DNA of 64,000 bases from Mesorhizobium sp. WSM2240 (GTDB lineage Bacteria; Pseudomonadota; Alphaproteobacteria; Rhizobiales; Rhizobiaceae), in contig NZ_CP159253.1 of assembly GCF_040438645.1 (NCBI RefSeq), positions 806,001 to 870,000 on the forward strand, given 5' to 3'. Positions 19,742 to 28,886 of this stretch are shown in pieces; the first letter of the stretch is position 1, and the number at the start of each line of letters is the position of its first letter. Position numbers and translations under genes: made by a program. The notes beneath the pieces are model-generated. The model searched no databases. It had not been told where the DNA came from and worked only from the letters and a program-made list of their open reading frames with translations.

Positions 19742-20507
19742 AAATCTGCGAGCGCGATGGCGCACCCCACCAGTCGCACAAATTGAGATAGCCGAGATCG
19801 CTTGCGCTGTCACCGAATCCGATCGCTGGCCGATCTCCAGACTCCGAGCGGATTTTCCTCAAGAGGAACTCTACTGCTCGGCGCTTTGAAACCGGCGGGG
19901 GAATGAGCGCGAAGTTGTTTCCGTTGTGATGGCGTATCCAACCCGCATCGTCGAACTCAAATTTCAGTTCCGCCAGCCTATTGCCATCACCGTTGATTTC
20001 TTTGAAGACGGCATATGTGGCCATATCCATTTCTTCAACGATCCACGAACGAACGGACATTTTGCCAGCCTCGGCTCCTTGCCGACCTATTTCAAGTACC
20101 TTGTTCAGTGCCTCCCTGTGAGGGATCAGTTCTTTAGAAATGACATCGTGCCATTCCTTCAGATGCGCACCGTCCGGTTTAAGGATGACAGCGCCGTTGG
20201 CTACAATTGCATAGCTGTTGAACGCGATCTTGACGTTCCCGTAGGCCGTGGTGCCACGTGCCGTGACGGGAATGACTTGTGACGTACTCAGCAGCCAATC
20301 GATCATCGCAACCTGCCGCGGGGTCATCATGGAATGATGTCCGTTCGAGGAGATCGCAGCTAGAGCCAGTTTGTCCTGGCTGCCTTTCGGACACTTTGCC
20401 CGCGTCTGGAACAATGTGTCATCCAGATCGGCAAACACGACTGGCTGCATGGCGGGATCTGCGGATTCGACGGGTTGATCAGGCATTGCACTCGATCCGC
20501 GATACAT
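19692..20507 (-). CDS. HAD-family hydrolase of the ter-associated type
   Basis: This is a haloacid dehalogenase phosphatase. Motif I is DLDDTLF, with nucleophile D27 and D29. Motif II is in PVTARG, and motif IV is GFGDSASD. A cap region lies between. The start is set at the ATG at 20507 (271 residues); a TTG at 20528 would add seven. HADs of this type are companions of StiP and TRSP phosphoribosyltransferase genes next to ter operons, where they are proposed to dephosphorylate a nucleoside-like product. The extreme C-terminus is encoded by a repeated promoter-like sequence and may not be original. Confidence 0.8.
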   Translation of the reverse strand: MYRGSSAMPDQPVESADPAMQPVVFADLDDTLFQTRAKCPKGSQDKLALAAISSNGHHSMMTPRQVAMIDWLLSTSQVIPVTARGTTAYGNVKIAFNSYAIVANGAVILKPDGAHLKEWHDVISKELIPHREALNKVLEIGRQGAEAGKMSVRSWIVEEMDMATYAVFKEINGDGNRLAELKFEFDDAGWIRHHNGNNFALIPPPVSKRRAVEFLLRKIRSESGDRPAIGFGDSASDLGYLNLCDWWGAPSRSQISAMLNVPPKTFFSGLA

Positions 20508-20761
20508 ATTTGGAATCGGTTTCTTCAACGTGGAGAGATCCCAGGCAGATGAGTTTGGTTATGCGTTCATATCTATGCCAACCGCCTTTCGTCAAAGCGA
20601 TGGTCAGCCCTGTTATAATCAAGATAGACATCTGTTTACTAACAAGAGTTGCCGTCACGACGGTCGATCAGCAAACCGGATGAATCGAAACGCCGAGCCC
20701 AAGCTCGATCCTGGTTGAATCGGATCGGAAATTTGGATCAAAGGCAATATAATCAAGTTTT

Positions 20762-21850
20762 CTAAACCTTCTTTATTATAGTAATGGCGCGATATGGCTG
20801 GAGTTTTGTCGGGTCGACCTGGAAAGGGATATTCTTCTCCCGGATCAGATGCCGCAGCGCTGCCAGTTCAGCGTCTTCAACGGAAGACAGGAATACAATT
20901 TGAGGCATGCGGCGCAGAATTGCCCTCGTGGCTTCCGCAATCCCTGGCTTGATCCGATTGATATTCTCGACGGCAAACTCTGCAGCAATTCGATTTATTG
21001 CCTCCCGCGATCGTCTCTGATTGCTTGACCGGTCGTTGTCCGTCCACCGCGCGGGCTCATGATTTTGGCCTAGCGCGGCGACGGCATGGGTCCATACATT
21101 GTCCACGAAAGCAGCTGAGATATCGTGGGACATCAAGTGATCCCATCTGACTGTACCGTGAAAATCTTCCGGACCTGTGACCTCCTCGTTCAGTATCGAA
21201 CGGCTGATCAGCCCGGACACGGTGCTTCCGAGTATTCCCGATGGAATGAGCCAGTCTTCGCCCGAGGCCGCAAGCCACGCGCGGCCACAGGGGTCAGACA
21301 GAACCACCAGCTTTGGCGGCTGTGCAGAAAATGAATGGAAGCTCCGTTCCAGCTCAGTGGAAATAGCGCCTTTGCCGGTCCAGCCGTCAACAAACAGCAG
21401 ACCTTCAATGGGCCGCCGCTCAATGATATGGCGCATTGCATTGCTGTCAATCCCGCGGTCCCGGATGATCGAAATGCCAAAGTGTTCGACGTCCTTTCCC
21501 ATGCGCGACAACGCACGCTTGAGGAGAACACCCAAAGGCACCCCGGCCCGAACGAAGCTCGCCAACGTGATCGGGCCTTGAATTTGATTTGAGATAGACC
21601 GCGCGAGAGCTGCCACCTCGCGTCCCATTCTCTCAGCGCCAGCTGACATCGCTTCATAGAATATCGCCATGTAGCCGGTTTCGGGCGCGCTTTCGAGCGA
21701 AATCATTTCCGAATAATGGCGTAGGCCGGACTGTATCGCCGCTTCCTTCAATGCGAGGTCGGTTGGCTCCAAATTTACGAGCTTCAAAAGGAACCTGACA
21801 TCCGTGGTGCGATACGTGCCCGAAATGAATTCACTTTCAGCCTTCAACAA
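20762..21850 (-). CDS. StiP-family protein with C-terminal PELOTA domain
   Basis: The protein has 362 residues. The StiP domain, earlier called a PRTase-like domain and now often annotated as a cysteine protease, spans about 5-290. It shows SGTYRTTDVRFLLK, SFVRAGVPLGVLLKRAL, IIRDRGID and FVDGWTGKGAI. A PELOTA-type RNA-binding domain ends the protein (IVFLSSVEDAELAALRHLI). This fusion is characteristic of ter-linked biosynthetic operons. The start codon is one of two adjacent TTGs (21850 or 21847), just after GGGAGGA. It is 102 bp downstream of the TRSP gene on the same strand. Confidence 0.85.
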   Translation of the reverse strand: MLKAESEFISGTYRTTDVRFLLKLVNLEPTDLALKEAAIQSGLRHYSEMISLESAPETGYMAIFYEAMSAGAERMGREVAALARSISNQIQGPITLASFVRAGVPLGVLLKRALSRMGKDVEHFGISIIRDRGIDSNAMRHIIERRPIEGLLFVDGWTGKGAISTELERSFHSFSAQPPKLVVLSDPCGRAWLAASGEDWLIPSGILGSTVSGLISRSILNEEVTGPEDFHGTVRWDHLMSHDISAAFVDNVWTHAVAALGQNHEPARWTDNDRSSNQRRSREAINRIAAEFAVENINRIKPGIAEATRAILRRMPQIVFLSSVEDAELAALRHLIREKNIPFQVDPTKLQPYRAITIIKKV

Positions 21851-21952
21851 AGTCCTCCCTTCCTCCGCCTCTTACCGGAGCTTGGAGCTCTGGCGTATGA
21901 CTGCAACTCCAAATGCATGGTTGTATGACGATTAATTCTTGGTGAAAATGAC

Positions 21953-23074
21953 TTACTGCGGAATTACTACGGTTGCCGGTGCCAAGAACTCTGTAAGTAT
22001 AGGACTTATCGTCTCTTTATTCGTCTCGGAGCAAAGGAGGACCTTGGCGTAGTCTGACGGCTCAACATTGTACAGATAATTTAACACATGGCCGCCGTAA
22101 TTGTCCTCAAATGCAATTTTTTTTACAATCGTATGACCCACCGAAATCGGCGATCGGGTAACGGATGAGTAGTGGACGTCAGCACCTTCCATCTCCAATT
22201 TTTCCGCGAGCAGGAACGGCTGCCAAACATACTCTCCTGTACCAAGAACAAGGGTCGCACCCGACGCTGCCGCCGCAGCCTGCAGTTGGTGGCTGTGCCG
22301 GGAGACACCCAGCCGCGCCCAGTCGAAACGCTTGTCGGGCGAAGTGACTCTGCCCCTTTTTGTCTTAACTGTTGGCACTTCCGGCGCGTCGATGTTCAGA
22401 CCGTTTGCATCCCAGCGATACCGCCCGGATAGAATTGATGCGCGCTCCACGTTGGCTGCGATCATCTGTTCGGCAGCACCATCTGACCAATCGGTGAGGG
22501 TAACGAGTACCGTATTGCGAAGATTCGACCTGATGCTGGCAGGCAGAGCTGCGAACAAATTGCCAAATGTTTTTCCGGTCGACGCCTCATCGTCAATCAA
22601 TACAAGTGTTTGGGCGTCCTTGACCCTCGAGACCAGACTTGGCGCGAGCGGCCAGTGTAAGAGATGGCTCGTGGCGTGACTGTGCTCCTCCTCGAAACCG
22701 CACATTAGGGGCAACCCAAGTGCATGTCTGGTAGTGCAAATATAAGCGGTATCGTCCCGGTCATTTTGTTCTGAATATTGTTGATGTACGCCCGCACCCA
22801 GCCCGACAGCAGTTTCGGCCATTCCTATGAACAGGATTGGCCCTTCGAGATCGGGTGAAATTTGGTCGGCCAGAAGTTTGTACGTCTTTCGCATCACGGA
22901 AGGCCGCACGGGAATGTGACGTCCGAGCACCTTGGAAACGAACAGGAATGACCGTTTGGGATTGATGCGCTCCGCGAACCCGAACATTGCATCGGGGGGT
23001 ATTAGGCTGCGATCGACTTCAACCGATATGGTTCCGCGGGCGAGTTCGGCAGAAAGGTATTTTTGTAAGGGCAT
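21953..23074 (-). CDS. Phosphoribosyltransferase with TRSP domain
   Basis: This 373-residue protein pairs an N-terminal type I phosphoribosyltransferase domain with a C-terminal TRSP domain. The PRTase has NPKRSFLFVSKVLGRHIPV and the PRPP-binding loop LIDDEASTGKT around 159-169. The TRSP domain is named for the motif that is literally present at residues 306-309 (SVTRSPIS). This architecture is known from ter-associated operons predicted to make a nucleoside-like metabolite. The ATG at 23074 is chosen because family similarity begins there; the frame is open upstream to 23167. Confidence 0.87.
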   Translation of the reverse strand: MPLQKYLSAELARGTISVEVDRSLIPPDAMFGFAERINPKRSFLFVSKVLGRHIPVRPSVMRKTYKLLADQISPDLEGPILFIGMAETAVGLGAGVHQQYSEQNDRDDTAYICTTRHALGLPLMCGFEEEHSHATSHLLHWPLAPSLVSRVKDAQTLVLIDDEASTGKTFGNLFAALPASIRSNLRNTVLVTLTDWSDGAAEQMIAANVERASILSGRYRWDANGLNIDAPEVPTVKTKRGRVTSPDKRFDWARLGVSRHSHQLQAAAAASGATLVLGTGEYVWQPFLLAEKLEMEGADVHYSSVTRSPISVGHTIVKKIAFEDNYGGHVLNYLYNVEPSDYAKVLLCSETNKETISPILTEFLAPATVVIPQ

Positions 23075-23389
23075 TGTTGAAAAACGTCCACCCGAGTAGC
23101 TAATGATTTGGCTCCGTTGTCGCGGGAACCTTCTTGTGAGCAGGCGCTGAGGTAGACGCAGGTTCATGCATACCAGCTACAAACTCCAGCGCTTTACCGC
23201 CGAGATTGTCCCTGCGGGTGGCTTTATTGCCGGTTCGATTTGAGCCTGCGGGTGTCGAGGAATCTGAGCGCGGGACATCGTCGTCTGGGAAACGATCCGC
23301 CGGTGGAGAACAAGCTCGGCCCCGGCTACGTTCGACGCGCACAAGCGGCCAGCTCGAATAATGTTGGCACCTACACGAACCCCTCATCA

Positions 23390-23672
23390 CCTCCTCGGCA
23401 AGAAAATTTGGTTATGGCGGGCTGTCGAGCAAGACAGACACGTTCTCGGCGGGATCGTCCAGAGCCGCCACAAATCATCAAGGCCGCCAGGCGGTTGCTC
23501 ACCAGCGCCCTGGCGCCAAAGCACGTTCCCGTGGAGCGGCGAAACGGCAGGTCGGAGCACCGCGCCCATAGGGCATCAATAACAGAGCCGAGAATTCCCA
23601 CGCGCCCGCTGCGAAAAGGTCAATTCAGTGCTCTGGCCGATTGCCATCGTCACCTCCGTTGGTTGGGGTAAA
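23390..23672 (+). pseudogene. IS6-family transposase relic
   Basis: Two frames together give fragments typical of IS6 transposases. KKIWLWRAVEQDRHVLGGIVQ is followed, after a frameshift, by KAARRLLTSALAPKHVP and EHRAHRASITE, which parallels the EHR..KGLNNRAENSH region. The catalytic residues are not all retained. The flanks 23075-23389 and 23673-24202 contain no gene that I recognise. Confidence 0.7.
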
Positions 23673-24242
23673 GCCGTCACAACGGCTTCCCAAAATTGAT
23701 GCAAGTGACGTGCCATCCTGAGGACTTTGCTGCGCGCCGATACTCAAGTTGGGCCGCGCACCTTGGCATCGCGCTCTTCCTTCTTTTTGCTTTGAGGGCT
23801 GCGAACGAAATGCAAAACGTTTCACGATGGCGCGTTTGTTCGATAGTCGACAGTTTGGATCAATAGCGACAGTTTGTTTGCATAGGATCGACACACCATA
23901 TGGCCGGCACCGGTCGGCCGCCTCAGTGTGTCAAGCGAAATCACGGAGTGGCACCGGCGCGCGTGCTGCCGCCCGAGCCGCCTCGACGAGCGTGCCGCGG
24001 GCATGTCCACGGCCCTATTTCCTGAGCCGCCGTTGGTAATCGAGCCCTGGCCCGCACTGCCTGACGCTGGGAGCAAAGCTCACAAGGTGGCTGGTCGAGC
24101 GGGACACGTTGCCGCCGATCGTGCCCTTCGTCGCCAACCGCCACAGTCATGTCGACACCGGCGACAGTCATCAGCCGTTTTACGCCGCAAGATCGCGCTC
24201 GATGGAGTGCACCCCGTTTGACCGGACAGGTGGCGGGCTGCA

Positions 24243-25085
24243 TTAAGCACCAGCGGCCTTTGCCCTGAACTCGCGCGGCGAGAGGAAGCGCAAGCCGGAG
24301 TGCGGGTGGATTTCATTGTAATCGTCGAACCATTTCGGCAGCAAGGCCAGGACGGTTTCGGCGTCTGGCAGAATGACGTTGCGGGCGTAATCACGCTTCA
24401 GGGTTTTGACGAAGGCCTCGGAGATGCCATTGCTCTGCGGCGAGCGGACAGGGGTGAAGGCCAGTCGCAAGCCCAGCGCCGCCGCGGTAGTCGCCGTTTC
24501 CCGAGTGATGTAGGCGCTACCGTTGTCGGACAGCCATTCCACCGGATGCGGCGTCCTGGCGTCGCCGAAGCGCTGCTCGACGGCCTCGACCATCAGATCG
24601 CGCACCATCTCGCCCGAGACGCCGGCATGGGCGACGGCCGACCAGGCGATGATCTCACGGTCACAGGCATCGATGACGAACAGCACCCGCACGATCTCGC
24701 CGTTGCGGCATTTGAGTTCGAGATGATCCGAGCACCAGCGGATGTTGGAACGCAGGGCAATGACGACGCCGTCATGGGTGCGGGCCGGGCGATAGGCGGT
24801 ATGGCGCGTCAGCACGAGACCGTTAACCTGCATGATGCGCAGCACCCGCTTGGCGTTGACAGGCGGCAGGTCCTGAATGCGCCTCTCGCGGTTGAGCAGA
24901 GCCGTGATGCGGCGATAGCCATAGGTCGGCCGTTGATCGACCAGCCTGCGAATTGCGGGCAGCACGGCCACATCTTCAGCCTTGGTGTAGGGCTTACGCG
25001 TCGCCGGGCTTTCGAGAGGGCGTTTCTTAGCCTGCTCGACGAGGTTGGAGCGGGAGACGCCGAGCGTGTCAGCGACCATCTTCAC
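24243..25085 (-). CDS. IS3-family transposase OrfB (integrase catalytic subunit)
   Basis: This is the DDE transposase subunit of the insertion sequence, 280 residues with a GTG start overlapping the orfA stop. HTH-like TYGYRRITALLNRE is at the N-terminus. The catalytic triad is readable as D in WCSDHLELK, D in WLSDNGSAY and E in NGISEAFVKTLK. The C-terminal PHSGLRFLSPREF is typical. It resembles the IS2-like group of IS3. Expression as an OrfAB fusion by frameshifting is likely from the family. Confidence 0.93.
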   Translation of the reverse strand: MKMVADTLGVSRSNLVEQAKKRPLESPATRKPYTKAEDVAVLPAIRRLVDQRPTYGYRRITALLNRERRIQDLPPVNAKRVLRIMQVNGLVLTRHTAYRPARTHDGVVIALRSNIRWCSDHLELKCRNGEIVRVLFVIDACDREIIAWSAVAHAGVSGEMVRDLMVEAVEQRFGDARTPHPVEWLSDNGSAYITRETATTAAALGLRLAFTPVRSPQSNGISEAFVKTLKRDYARNVILPDAETVLALLPKWFDDYNEIHPHSGLRFLSPREFRAKAAGA

Positions 25086-25495
25086 CGCGAACCGTCCTGG
25101 TCGAATGAGGCGAGCCGCAACGCTGGCTTTTTGGGGGCGACGAGATCGAGCGCCTCCTTGAGGATCTCGACCTCCATGGTCTTCTTGCCCAGCATGCGCT
25201 CCAGATCGCGCACACGTTTCTCGAGTTCGCGCACACGACCTGCGCCAACAACATCGTCGTCGGCCTGAACGGCGGTCGCACCGCCTTCGAGCATACGGCG
25301 CTTCCAGGCAAAGAGCTGGCTAGGCGCAATGCCGGCACGGCGTGCCACATAGGACACCGACATACCGGGCTGCATGGCCTCTTCGACGAGGCGCACTTTT
25401 TCGGCTGTCGTCCAGCGCCGTCGGCGCTGGACCGAAGTGATCACTTCAACACGAGGCGAAGGAGAGAACGGATCAGAAGTCATAGTCATAATCAT
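25082..25495 (-). CDS. IS3-family transposase OrfA
   Basis: This is the DNA-binding subunit of the insertion sequence, 137 residues. It has a helix-turn-helix (WTTAEKVRLVEEAMQPGMSV then YVARRAGIAPSQLF). A leucine-zipper-like helix follows (VRELEKRVRDLERML) and the typical KKTMEVEILKEAL. It overlaps the orfB start by 4 bp. Confidence 0.92.
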   Translation of the reverse strand: MIMTMTSDPFSPSPRVEVITSVQRRRRWTTAEKVRLVEEAMQPGMSVSYVARRAGIAPSQLFAWKRRMLEGGATAVQADDDVVGAGRVRELEKRVRDLERMLGKKTMEVEILKEALDLVAPKKPALRLASFDQDGSR

Positions 25496-25556
25496 AGGCG
25501 TATGCCTATGCCTTATCGGCTATGCCACCTGTCCGGTCAAAACAGGGTGCGCTCCA

Positions 25557-26023
25557 CTCGATGACTGGGCAGGAGCTGTTGTCACGGTAACTTCTAGTGA
25601 AGAGGCCTGCGGTAGATGCCGACTGCGCTCGCTCGCACGGAAGACGTGAACAATGCCGCAGACCGGTTATGTGGCGCGCGCAATCTGCGAACCCCTGCAA
25701 TCAGGTGCTTCAGATGCCGCCCATGCAAAGGTTGCGAGATCTTCTGTTGGTAGTCCGCTCAGCCGGATGTCATCGTCGGATCTTCATCGCCCGCGTTAGG
25801 CATCACTGGTTACTCCGGGGCCAGTTCCGCGCACGAGACTCATAGAGTCACAGCCGTCTGCGAGTTCCAGGCAGGTCTGCAAAACTTCGCTGTGCCTGAA
25901 TGCCTTCGAGGAGCATTGCCCACCTGTGGTAGTTCCAGTTCGTCTCCGGTAAGGCCAGCGCCAATGATCCGTCCCTTCCAGGTCCAGTTTGACGGGCCTC
26001 GACAATCGAATTCGACCCGGTCG
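25557..26023. other. Gene-free stretch between the IS3 element and the hydroxylase block
   Basis: No supported gene or RNA is seen here. Short open frames lack ribosome-binding sites and recognisable motifs. Confidence 0.4.
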
Positions 26024-27429
26024 ATTAATCTCCAGCTTCTACACCACTTGCGACTTTAGCTCTACGCCAGCGACGTCGATCAAATGGGAACATAACATAG
26101 TCGCGCACGGTGAGCGGCTCGGGCTGGTCTCGGAGGCCAACTTCCGGCCACTCGTTCTTTTTTGGCCAGTATGCCGTTCGAAAAATCGTGTCCCAGATAG
26201 TTGTAAAGAACCCGTAGTTTCGGTGCCGGTGATTCGGTTCCAACGAGTGGTGAATGCGATGGAACTTATTGTCGCCAATGATATATCGAAACGGTCCAAG
26301 GTTGATGCGGGTGCTAGAGTGTGAAAGATGGGCCTGAAAAGTAATCAGCGTCATGGCAACAGCGGGCACTACGCCAGATTCGAAGTGGAACAGCGCGAGT
26401 GGTAGTGCCACTAACCCTGCGTAAACGATTGGCTCGGAAATGTGATGATGGCAATTCCATGCCGTCAGTTCGCGGATCGAGTGGTGAGTAGCGTGCAAGC
26501 GCCAGAGGAATGGAACAGCATGCTGAGCGCGGTGCATCCAGTAGTAGAAGAAGTCGCCGGCAATCGCGACCAAAACGCCTGAAAGGACGGCCAATCCATT
26601 ATTAATGATTGCGTTATCAGAGTGAAGCAACGCTCCGAAATCGATCGTTACGAACGGCTTTATCCCTAACCAGCCCAAGCTCAAAGCGTAGAAGTGCCAG
26701 ATAAAGGCACCGCATCCTAGGCGAATTATCCAATTTCGAACGCCGCGAACGTATGAGGCAAAACTGTATCGATAAGCCGGAAAGAGTAGCTCGAGCGCGG
26801 CGCAAACGGTTGCGAAGATTACAACCAGCTTAAACGATTCCACGAAAATCTTGGTTATCTGGTTAACATCGAGAACGTGCATTTGTTTGCTCCGAATCGT
26901 TCAAAAGCTCCAACCTCAGGTCGGAGTGACTCCCATGAACGCAGTCGTCTTCGCCACGAGGGCGAGACCAATGTTGTTAGTCTCCAGCGTAGCCCTAAAC
27001 TCGAGTCGGCATCCGGACCGATATCCGCGCAGAAATCACGAATTGCGCAGCGGCGCACTGCAGGGATGTGCTATGCAGAATTTTCATAAATCGGTAAAAT
27101 TAGTTGTTTGGATAACGCCCATCCATGTCCCAAATGGTTGGAGGAGCCCACTATGCGCCATGCTGGCGAAAACCAGATGAAGCGACGGCCGGGTGAGCGA
27201 CGCGCCGGGCCGAAGCTCGAGCTTGTACTCTCGCGACCGATCGTCTCGCCGGCATGATCCAGGAGATGCCAAAGGTCTACAAGCAGGTGCCCTCAACGTC
27301 ATCAGCGAGCTCGGCCTGCGCAAATTGACGGCAGCGAACTTATTGGGCGTGGAGGTGATTGAGACTGGGCTCGTCTGGACGCGCGGCCTCCATTTGAAGG
27401 AGCGCGAACGAATAGATGACTGACAAGGC
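26024..27429. repeat. 1.4-kb duplicated block, copy 1
   Basis: This block aligns without gaps to 33570-34975 (offset 7546 bp). The middle, from about 26340 to 27310, appears identical. Substitutions are concentrated in the first 320 bp, plus two near the far end. It carries one fatty-acid-hydroxylase gene and about 550 bp of sequence upstream of it with no clear gene. Confidence 0.93.
26025..26882 (-). CDS. Sterol desaturase/fatty acid hydroxylase family protein, copy 1
   Basis: This is an integral membrane di-iron oxygenase of 285 residues with several transmembrane helices. The histidine boxes are HRAQH (117-121), HATHH (130-134) and HRIHH (208-212), plus HHH at 145-147. This family hydroxylates or desaturates lipids and carotenoids; the substrate here cannot be told. 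It differs from copy 2 at about nine residues, all after position 183. Copy 1 has N217 and R219 where copy 2 has H and W, so the last histidine-rich region differs between copies. Confidence 0.88.
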   Translation of the reverse strand: MHVLDVNQITKIFVESFKLVVIFATVCAALELLFPAYRYSFASYVRGVRNWIIRLGCGAFIWHFYALSLGWLGIKPFVTIDFGALLHSDNAIINNGLAVLSGVLVAIAGDFFYYWMHRAQHAVPFLWRLHATHHSIRELTAWNCHHHISEPIVYAGLVALPLALFHFESGVVPAVAMTLITFQAHLSHSSTRINLGPFRYIIGDNKFHRIHHSLEPNHRHRNYGFFTTIWDTIFRTAYWPKKNEWPEVGLRDQPEPLTVRDYVMFPFDRRRWRRAKVASGVEAGD

Positions 27430-27548
27430 AAGATTATTAATCATTTTGTGCCATCGACAGGCGCGGCGGATTATGACGGAAATACTTGCGAGAAGCGCCG
27501 CCATGATTCATCCTGCTGAGGATAAATTCTTCGCCCGAAATCGCCCGC

Positions 27549-27840
27549 ATGGCTTCATGCCACGCTGCCCGGCACCGCCGCGGCCGCGTCGATCGTTCCG
27601 GCGAATTGGTTGCACCCGTTCCCGACGCGCAAAGCCTTGCCGTAGAGGGTTTTGAGGACGTCGCGATCGCAGCCGGCGCCGCCATCGGCGCTCTCACCAT
27701 CGTCATGACGAGTGGCTGGAGGGCCGGATGCGCCGTGGTCCAAGGGGGCGGTAACCATCTGAACGTCGGCATGAGCACATTGTGGCAGCCAGACGAGACC
27801 TTCTTCGATCTGCATACGCGACAAGGAAGTAGCCACCGCA
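27549..27840 (+). pseudogene. DUF1403-family relic
   Basis: A short stretch (PVPDAQSLAVEGFEDVAIAAGAAIGAL) resembles VPDAQGPAGQHVEDIALVAGTAIGAL at 35128-35205 and the DUF1403 family of rhizobial plasmids. No intact reading frame remains. The sequence from here to 28233 holds nothing else recognisable. Confidence 0.55.
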
Positions 27841-28233
27841 ATGCCGGCGCACATCGCTGGAACGCAGGTCGCCGACGCCAATGTCCCGGAGAGGGTGAAG
27901 ACGCAAAAGCAGATCCTGCGCGTCTTGTCCGAAGGCCAAATGAGGCGCTCGAAGCTAGCCGCCTGGATGGCGGTTCCGGCCCGCACCTATGCCGATCGCG
28001 GCGGCTTTCCGGACCGCTGACCAGTGGGCCGAGGCCGCGCCGCTGTTTGCGCCGCCAACCGCTGAATGAGCGGACAGGGCAGGGCGGCGGGGATTCCGCC
28101 GCCGGTCCCGCCGCCCGTCGCCGAGTTGACTGTGCGGGTATTCGCCAGCAGAGAGTGCTGGGATCCGCGCAAGCGCGGCGCGCGAGGCCCTTATGAATCC
28201 CCGAACGTGCGCGTTTGTCGACGCTGTTGCAAT

Positions 28234-28249
28234 TGGCACGGATTTTGCA
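28234..28249 (+). promoter_or_regulatory. Sigma-54 promoter upstream of a DsbA-like gene
   Basis: TGGCACG-GATT-TTGCA is a consensus -24/-12 element. The only plausible gene downstream is the DsbA-like open frame at 28455. I did not find a TGT-N10-ACA activator site in the 150 bp upstream. Confidence 0.7.
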
Positions 28250-28454
28250 TAAAGGCCCTTGGAGCGTTCGACCGGAGCGCAGCGACGGGAGATGCCCGGG
28301 AGGGGGAACCCACCATGATCCGGTCAGGAGACAGTAAGTTGCTACTTGTGACCTGCAAACCGCCGCGCGAGCCCCGCGGCCCGCAAGCCCTCTTTGGCGT
28401 CAAAAAAGGCCAGCCGTTGCTGCCCTGCCGTTCACTGTTGATTGGACCTGACCC

Positions 28455-28886
28455 ATGCCTGAACAAAAAACCCGCCTTATCGGTATTTTAGTCCTGGCCC
28501 TTGCCGGGATTGTAGCGCAACATCCGGTTGTCAAAAACTACCTGCACCATTGGAAACCGGGTTTAAAATTCGCCGCAAAGGCGGCGCTCGCCGCCCGCAA
28601 ACAGGGAAAATTCGAGGCGCTTCATCACGGCCTTTTGGCTGCTCGCGGTCAGCACAGCGAATCGTCCGTCTTGACTATCGCACGACAGGTGGGCCTCGAC
28701 GTTGAGAGGCTCAAGCAGGACATGGAAGATCCCGCCATCGAAGACGCCCTCAAGCGCACTCGCGCGCTCGCCAAGGAGCTGTACATCACCGGCACGCCGG
28801 CCTTGGTTCTCGGCGACGAAGTGATCGCAGGGGTGCCCGCGATTCCCACGCTGGAGCGCTTAATCGCCAAAGCGCGGGAAAGCTAA
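28455..28886 (+). CDS. DsbA-like protein lacking the CXXC active site
   Basis: The 143-residue product begins with a hydrophobic, signal-like segment (LIGILVLALAGIVA) and then jumps to the second half of a DsbA/Com1-type thioredoxin. That half includes FAAKAALAARKQGKFEALH, IARQVGLDVERLKQDM and the cis-Pro loop TGTPALVLGDEVI. The roughly 60-residue section with the first strand and CXXC is absent, so an internal deletion is likely. Without the redox cysteines it cannot be an ordinary oxidase. It sits about 200 bp after a consensus sigma-54 promoter. Confidence 0.75.
   Translation: MPEQKTRLIGILVLALAGIVAQHPVVKNYLHHWKPGLKFAAKAALAARKQGKFEALHHGLLAARGQHSESSVLTIARQVGLDVERLKQDMEDPAIEDALKRTRALAKELYITGTPALVLGDEVIAGVPAIPTLERLIAKARES

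Larger units (their letters stand above)
24203..25556 (-). mobile_element. IS3-family insertion sequence with target duplication
   Basis: A 1354-bp element is bounded by imperfect inverted repeats of about 32 bp. The left end starts TGGAGTGCACCCCG and the right end, reverse-complemented, starts TGGAGCGCACCCTG; both continue to gaccggacaggtggc. The termini are TG...CA as in IS3 elements. The flanks carry CTCGA on both sides (24198-24202 and 25557-25561), a 5-bp target duplication. It holds orfA and orfB on the minus strand and appears intact. Confidence 0.9.
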
